A program made the translations under genes and the position numbers. The notes below the pieces were generated by a model. It made no database searches. It was given only the letters and a program-made list of their open reading frames with translations, and was not told the origin of the DNA. Of a DNA stretch of 64,000 nucleotides, positions 58,621 to 64,000 are shown piece after piece. Position 1 is the stretch's first letter; each line of letters opens with the position of its first letter. The stretch lies in NCBI RefSeq assembly GCF_000972845.2, contig NC_040029.1, positions 3,198,695 to 3,262,694 of the forward strand, read 5' to 3'. The DNA comes from Larimichthys crocea (Eukaryota > Chordata > Actinopteri > Sciaenidae).

Positions 58621-59390
58621 ACCACGGCAGGGCACACTTCGATCAAGTGTTTCAGAGCTGGACTGTTTTCTGGAACAGCTGCTTCACTGGAGAGGAGCGA
58701 GTATATTACAGCAGTGTGCATCACTGAGGAGGACTTTAAACTGTCCAGATGCAGTACAGCAATAGCAGGTTGATGTTAAGACAGTATACAGTACAATACA
58801 AATACAATTTGATAAATACAGAACATCAAATGTAAAACGAACATTCTCACTTATTTGAAGTGCGATATTCACTCTTCTTTTGGCTCTTCTTTGTTCTCCA
58901 CCACCCCTGGGGGAAATATCTGGCTCTTTAGCTGCTGAATGCTGCGCTATGTTCACCCACTGGTCTGTCTTCTTGTTGGTGCTGGGCAAGTAGCCTACAG
59001 TGGATTTAACAGAGCCTTTTAATATCTATAAATCCAAAACAGTGAGCTGAAAGACACTAAAAAAGGTCTGTAATGCTGACAAGACGTATTAAAGACTTAT
59101 TTTCCATCACCCCAAAAGCCCCTGCGTTTAAAAGTAGCTATTGACCAGCTATTGCCGTGTAAGGACATATTTTATTGATGATATGTTATTACCGAATTCC
59201 ATCAAAAAATCAACAGATTTTCATAAAAGTCGAGGTCTTGTGAGGGCAGCCTTCCAGTCTCTTTCATCCAGGCATCCTGCTCGTATATGAAATACTTTGA
59301 GCTGAACCGCCTGCCTATGGCTGTATGTGCCGCTTTCCAAGTCTGTTTGCCATCCAGCTAAGATAGTAAGTAGAAACAGTTTAGGCCTAA
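58621..59390. other. Intergenic, no gene seen
   Basis: Unique A+T-rich DNA. The 101-codon minus-strand frame at 58684-58989 has no family. Confidence 0.5.
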
Positions 59391-59408
59391 GCAGCAGCAG
59401 CAGCAGCA
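59391..59408. repeat. (GCA)6 trinucleotide repeat
   Basis: Short GCA/CAG run in non-coding context. Confidence 0.9.
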
Positions 59409-61022
59409 TCTTCGAGTGCTTTGTTTTACTGCCACAACTGCACATTCCAAATGGAGTCTCGGCTGGGTAAGAATGCGCGTGGTACTGGCCAAAAAACGAG
59501 GCGAATTAGCATAAGTGCCATGTTCGATCCATCAGGGGGGGACTCAAATGGCTGCTGGTCCTCATCCCATCCCACTTTTGGCCTTGTTTGTGGAGGAAGT
59601 CGTGAACTCGGAGAGAGGGAGAAGGGAGAGGCGGCCTGTTTAAGTTGATATTTGCTCTCAAAGTAATTTGGAGCAGATTTTTTGGAATCAGTGAAAGGGC
59701 TTCGTTGTAATTCCCTTTCATGCTCATCTTCTATCTCTGAAGTCACCACGGGGCCTAAACAGCAGCATAAGGATGCCAGATGGATTAGAGGGATTGTCTC
59801 CTTCTCTCCCTCTCTCCATCTCTTTCAATCGCAACATGTTTTGTGTACGGCGATCCAGAAGGCAGATGACAGAAGACCAAATCACACTGGCTTTTTCTCA
59901 CTGTCACTCTTTTGGTTCCTCAAAGTAACTTACTCTGACATGTCGTCTTTTTTTTTTCTTTCTCCCCCTCTTCGAGCTTGCTGAACTGATTTCCTCCTGC
60001 ACATAGTGACTTACTTGAGCAGTCGTTGGAATAGGATGACAAAAGACCGCTAGGGCGCTACTATTTGGTTCCTATTAGAATTGTTCTTTTTATTCAATTC
60101 ATGAAAAACAAAAAAGTGTCTCATGCTTTCATGGTGGAATCCAGGTTTGCCCTCAGAGTCGGTGCAACATTGATTTCTTACAGTTGAGCTCTTCTTCTGA
60201 GCTCCTATTGTGTGGTTTTAGTGTTCACTTAAAATCGAATGAATTTCTAAATATTAACTTTTAAATGATGAATGACATGCATGCAACAGCAGGAGTCAAC
60301 ACTAATGCCTCAGACATAACACACAATGTTACCATCCACAGAGGGAGATACCCGGTGGGCACTGGGGTTTATCCCTCTTTACCCACAAACTCCATTATAG
60401 ACAATGGGTGCCAGGCATTGCCATCAACCATGGAGGGAATACTTCCTTTGAAAACAATAAAAGCGGTTCCACTGCTGCATTGCATTTGTGTCGCATAAGT
60501 GCTCTTATGAGAATTGAAGCAAAATAAAGTCAACATTGGTGTTTGTCTTGTAAAAATGCTGCAGTCAAGTGTTTCATTCTGCTTTAAAAAAACAAAAAAC
60601 ATTCAAGCTCGTAGACGCTGTTCTCCTTCAGAAACAACACTGACCTATTACTGATGAACTGTGTCTTGCTTTAGACCGTTCCACATGGTAAAACGTCCTC
60701 CCCGAATGACAGCTGGAGGTAACATGTTAAGTGCTATCGTGGAAAAAGTGGAGCGCCCCGGGTCAGAGTCATCTGCCTGGGATCTGTTCGGCTGGTTACG
60801 AGGATCCTCATAAATATCTCTCACCAGCTCATCAGCTGCATTGCGCACCATTTTCCGACCCGAGGCTGAGCTGTGGGCTGGCGGAGACGAGCCGTGATGG
60901 ATGCAGTGTGGCACGGTCACTCTGCAGCACCGAGGGCCACACTGATAATACCACAGAGTTTGTGTGTTTGTAGGACATGGACAATCTACTGTAGCTTTGA
61001 AGCATTTGAAGGAATAATTAGA
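59409..61022. other. Intergenic, possible conserved block at 59440-59680
   Basis: Bases 59440-59680 are repeat-free with frames on both strands. The remainder is unique, with poly-T at 59950-59959. The 143-codon minus-strand frame (60648-61079) runs into the TA repeat and has no family. No gene called. Confidence 0.45.
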
Positions 61023-61036
61023 AATTATTGTATGTA

Positions 61037-61076
<40 letters not shown>

Positions 61077-61084
61077 CAATAATT
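61023..61084. repeat. (TA)14 with perfect flanking inverted repeat
   Basis: AATTATTGTATGTA (61023-61036) and its exact reverse complement (61071-61084) flank TGTGTGTG and a TA run (61045-61072). The whole can fold into one long hairpin. Confidence 0.9.
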
Positions 61085-61129
61085 ACAATACCAATACAAA
61101 TACCAATTACATGTTTGTACAGTAAATAT

Positions 61130-61645
61130 GAAGTGATAGCGGGAGGTGCTTAGCTTAGCTTAGCATAAGCAGAGAAAACAACTAGCTAGCTCTGTCCAAA
61201 GAGAAAAAAAACACACCTACTTGAACCCCTGATATGTATTTATTATTATTATTATATTATTATATGTATTTATTATTTAATTGACAAGTTATATCTTGTG
61301 TGTTTTAATGTAAAAAGTGTTTTTGCTGAAAACTATTTCTCTCTGTTAGCACTGTTAGCGCCACTGGCTAATCCACGACTCAACTCCCTCTGAAACTACA
61401 AACTCTTGTTTTTACATTTTGTTTTTTTTACCAATAAAACAAATGAGATTTAACATGCTAATTAGTGAAATCTGATATTTAATTTTTCTGGATGTGCAGA
61501 GCCCCAGCTAGCTATTTTCCCTATCTCTAGCTATGCTAAGCTAACATGTTTTTTGGCTTTTTTAAACATTAAAGTTGTATCAATCTAGCTCTTGTCAAGA
61601 AAGCAAGTGATGTATTTCATAAAGTGTTGAACTACTACTTTATTT
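61130..61645. mobile_element. MITE, long copy (GCTAAGCTAA family)
   Basis: TTAGCTTAGCATA at 61155-61167 and its perfect inverted copy TATGCTAAGCTAA at 61532-61544 mark the palindromic layout. AACAACTAGCTAGCTCTGTC, then GACAAGTTATATCTTGTGTG, a TATCAATCTAGCTCTTGTCA string and TGTTGAACTACTACTTTA follow the same teleost family as 11149-11495 and 35040-35219. A TTATTA simple repeat has expanded inside (61238-61280). There is no coding capacity. Confidence 0.75.
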
Positions 61646-61774
61646 ATGTATTAAGTGCATTAAGGGCGTTGATGTCGGGCGACTTTATGAAGCAGTTAAT
61701 AACATATGGAATTAATTAACAAAGTATCCACATACTAAACATGCAAATTTTCAAATCACCAGTGGTAACATAAT
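61646..61774. other. Intergenic, no gene seen
   Basis: Short unique A+T-rich stretch. Confidence 0.5.
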
Positions 61775-61910
61775 GGGCTGGAGGGTTGCCAGTTTGAGTA
61801 TGTGCTTTGGAACTCAGGGCGGTGGTTTTAAAATGAGACATTGTCGTCCCACCCTGTTAAGAATTACCAACACAAAGCCCTTGAGCAAGGCAGAAGACCC
61901 AAAAGAAGTC
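61775..61910 (+). repeat. Degenerate tRNA-derived SINE
   Basis: GGCTGGAGGGTTGCCAGTTT stands where related SINEs have CGGAGGGTTGGCGGTTCGA, and AAGCCCTTGAGCAAGGCAGA matches the AAGTGTCCTTGAGCAAGGCA body about 100 bases on. Both boxes are mutated. Confidence 0.55.
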
Positions 61911-62889
61911 CTAAATTCCTGAGTGTGACTTCAATCCAGGTATTTCCTTAAGGCTCTGACAATGAATATCTTCTAAACTGACTCCCCTGTTTAAACGCAG
62001 GCTCAAAATCTGAGAATTTTAATGTGACAACCACTACATGCTTGTGCCAAGATGTATTTGCTGCAGTGATGTCTCCTCGGACAAACGTGAAATCCTGGAG
62101 TTGGTTGCCATCTCCGCTGTCATGCAGCTTGTAAAAGAATTATTCGCTCTTGTCTGTAGCTACACTTGTGACAAGGCTGCAGTATCAGGCCAATGAAATT
62201 ACAGCTGTTGTTAGCTGCGGCGGTCACACACGGTTTCGAGAGGATCCTGTTGCTTTTTGTCAGGCTTTGTGTTGAAATGGGCCAAGGTCAAATGGCGGAG
62301 CATTAAAATTGTAGCAGATTAAACCTGTAAAATAGCTTGTAAGCCCAAATTGTTGGCGTGAATTGGGAAACGTTCTTTTGGCTGACAGGTAGTGCCGAAA
62401 TAGCACCTGCAGCCAGCTAAGCTGCATAGATGTCGACAAGCTTTTTACGTTTACCATGTTCTGAGCGAAATAAACATCAAATTATGAAGTGACAGGAGCT
62501 TCAAATATAAGCAAAATTGGTTAAGAAGGTTTCCAAGTACTCCTCCGTCATCTTTGGCAAGCTTTTCCAGGATTTGTCTCGTCCACCACCACCTCACACC
62601 TCCTTGGCAGCTCGGCCTCACCAGGTGGTTTGACTTTGCAGCCACTTTTCCACTTGAGGACTTAATGCAGACACACAAGCCCAGCTGGAACCCATTAGGC
62701 CCCCATGGCCGAGCCACCTAGGCTTAAAACATAGCACCAGCTCAATCAGCTGGTACGGGAGGTCTCCAACATACAGGAAGCTAACTGGAAGCCATTGAGT
62801 TGTTTTTATGATTGTTTTAATCAAAATGAGCCTCAATGGAATTTATAAATGCTTTTTTATTATTAGGTTGATGCAGTCTCCCATCAGAC
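61911..62889. other. Intergenic, no gene seen
   Basis: Unique DNA. Frames at 62260-62836 (minus) overlap one another and have no family. The last eight bases, CATCAGAC (62882-62889), are the candidate left target-site duplication of the hAT element. Confidence 0.5.
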
Positions 62890-63760
62890 TAGTGCTGTCA
62901 ATCGATTAAAATATTTAATCACGATTAATCTCATGAATGTCATAATTAACTCACAATGAATCGCATATTAATCGCACATTTTTATCTATTCGAAATGTCA
63001 AAGTAAAATGGATAGGCTTGCTTTGTGCAATTTATTTATTTTATTGCAAACCACAGCATAGTGTTACAGCCATTCACAATACTTAGTCATAAAAGCAGCT
63101 CCTAAAACAAGGTGAATCAAAATAAAAGTGCATATCATTGAGCATATCATTGTAAACTAGGACTCAGCCTATAGTGCAGTTACAGTAAACCATCGTTTAC
63201 ACTTTCCGTTTCTTTTGAACATACTAGCAGTCAGGTTGTACTGCTCTACTTTATTCATCAGAGGCTTATCAACACAGCCTATGAAAGGATGAACATGAAC
63301 CTGTTGATAATAATAGTTGCTCTGGAAGGAACTTTGTAGGTCCAGTCGTTGGATGCAATGCGAATGATCTCAGTTAGACCCTCATCCTCCACAATGTTAA
63401 CGGGCCTACATGCAGTGGCCACCCACTTGGCTATGGCGACAGTAAGTTTGTTTTTAATTGCGGTATCCATGTGCCTGTGTCGAAATCCATCCATTGTCGC
63501 CTGGTTCTGACACGGAGGAGGCGGAGAATTTGAATCACCTGTGTGTTTGGCCATCAAATGGTACTTCAGACTTGTCGTGCTACGATGGTAACTCAATTCA
63601 CATTGACAGTACATGCAGATAACTTTGGTCTTATCAACTGACCCATCTGGCAAAGTTTTAAAACTAAACTTTCCATTCATAAGTTTGTTAGCCGCGTCCA
63701 TTTCAACGTCTTCCGCTCCACATCTAAACAATGGCATTGTGAGGCCACAATTTTTCTAAC
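62890..63760 (-). mobile_element. hAT transposon, internally deleted, right end not found
   Basis: The end TAGTGCTGTCAATCGATTAA (from 62890), followed by TTAATCACGATTAATC-type repeats up to about 62985, is the terminal region of a common teleost hAT element that carries a ZBED-like transposase. Read on the minus strand, the transposase start (63737) is joined to this end after only about 150 codons, so most of the transposase is deleted. GCTGTGGCCACGTTAGAAAA, just outside 63737 on the minus strand, looks like its 5' leader. No matching inverted end was seen before 64000, so the limit is approximate. Confidence 0.75.
63279..63737 (-). pseudogene. hAT transposase fragment with BED zinc finger
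   Basis: A 152-codon frame from an ATG at 63735-63737. Residues about 39-65 form a BED-type zinc finger with Cys41, Cys44, His60 and His65 (VICMYC ... KYHLMAKH), the DNA-binding domain of hAT transposases and domesticated ZBED proteins. A Pro-rich linker and a conserved helical segment follow (KLTVAIAKWVATACRPVNIV, then EDEGLTEIIRIASNDWTYK). Similarity to the family stops right after PSRATI, near residue 142, where the frame enters unrelated sequence and ends. Intact transposases have about 600-700 residues with a DDE catalytic core and a dimerisation domain. Both are absent, so it cannot catalyse transposition, though the DNA-binding domain frame is intact. Confidence 0.85.
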
Positions 63761-64000
63761 GTGGCCACAGCAGTTTATGAAAAAAACTTATCACAGGTCA
63801 CAAAGAGCAGCACTACATCAGACATTTTTTAAGCATAGTGATAAAAAAGACAAGTTAAAGTGTGTATTTCTCCCAAGTTTGGACGCATCACTTCCTTGAA
63901 GATGATCACCAGTGTCCATACATGTCACCAGTAGTTTAAATTAGACAGATAAAGCAAAGGAGTCGGGCTTGTTTTGCATGAACTGCTTTCCCAGGAGAAT
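63761..64000. other. Window end, flank of hAT element
   Basis: Probably still the 5' part of the hAT element, since no inverted terminal repeat or second target-site copy is found. No other feature seen. Confidence 0.4.

Noticed and set aside
60648..61079. 143-codon minus-strand frame
   Set aside because: Its start is the TA/GT repeat (Tyr-Ile run) and the rest has no recognisable domain.
1..64000. CRISPR array, operons or prokaryotic signals
   Set aside because: Repeats are microsatellites and transposons of vertebrate type. No spaced direct repeats or gene clusters are present.

Overview
The window reads as nuclear DNA of a ray-finned (teleost, probably percomorph) fish. The support is the mix of interspersed elements and simple repeats: many long (AC)n/(GT)n microsatellites, tRNA-derived SINEs, a LINE reverse-transcriptase relic, miniature inverted-repeat transposons of types common in fish, and a decayed hAT transposon with a BED zinc finger. 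Species and chromosome cannot be told from the sequence. Teleost repeat-family resemblances are from memory and were not checked by search.

I find no confident host protein-coding gene. Most long open frames lie in AC/GT tracts, in repeats, or open on both strands by chance. The 64 kb is best described as intergenic (or very long intron) DNA. Between the repeats lie single-copy blocks rich in TAATTA-type homeodomain sites and a few octamer (POU) sites, for example 12700-13270, 14030-15180, 32640-32900, 37780-38260, 43080-43510 and 47640-47950. These look like candidate long-range enhancers of the kind found around developmental transcription-factor genes. No target gene can be named and conservation was not tested.

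Layout: 1-11 kb is mostly unique sequence with an (AC)42 tract and an unusual coding-like island at 4182-4526 that I cannot assign to a family. 11-18 kb holds an inverted-repeat MITE, a SINE tail, two candidate regulatory blocks, a LINE relic, GT/AC tracts with a short exon-like frame at 16842-16913, and a TTAA-flanked MITE. 18-30 kb holds a LINE tail, a reverse SINE, two of three copies of one dispersed repeat and another repeat with a CTCF-like site. 30-45 kb holds a perfect 52-bp palindrome, clustered complementary microsatellites, a clear tRNA-derived SINE, the third dispersed-repeat copy and a hAT MITE with short telomere-like repeats. 45-64 kb holds further candidate regulatory blocks, ZNF143-like motifs, LINE/SINE tails, a long MITE copy and, at the right edge, an internally deleted hAT element that keeps the N-terminal part of its transposase.

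The observations most worth checking are the 4182-4526 coding-like island, the 30144-30195 palindrome, the set of ZNF143-like motifs, the octamer/homeodomain block near 43140 and the internal deletion of the hAT element at 62890-63760.
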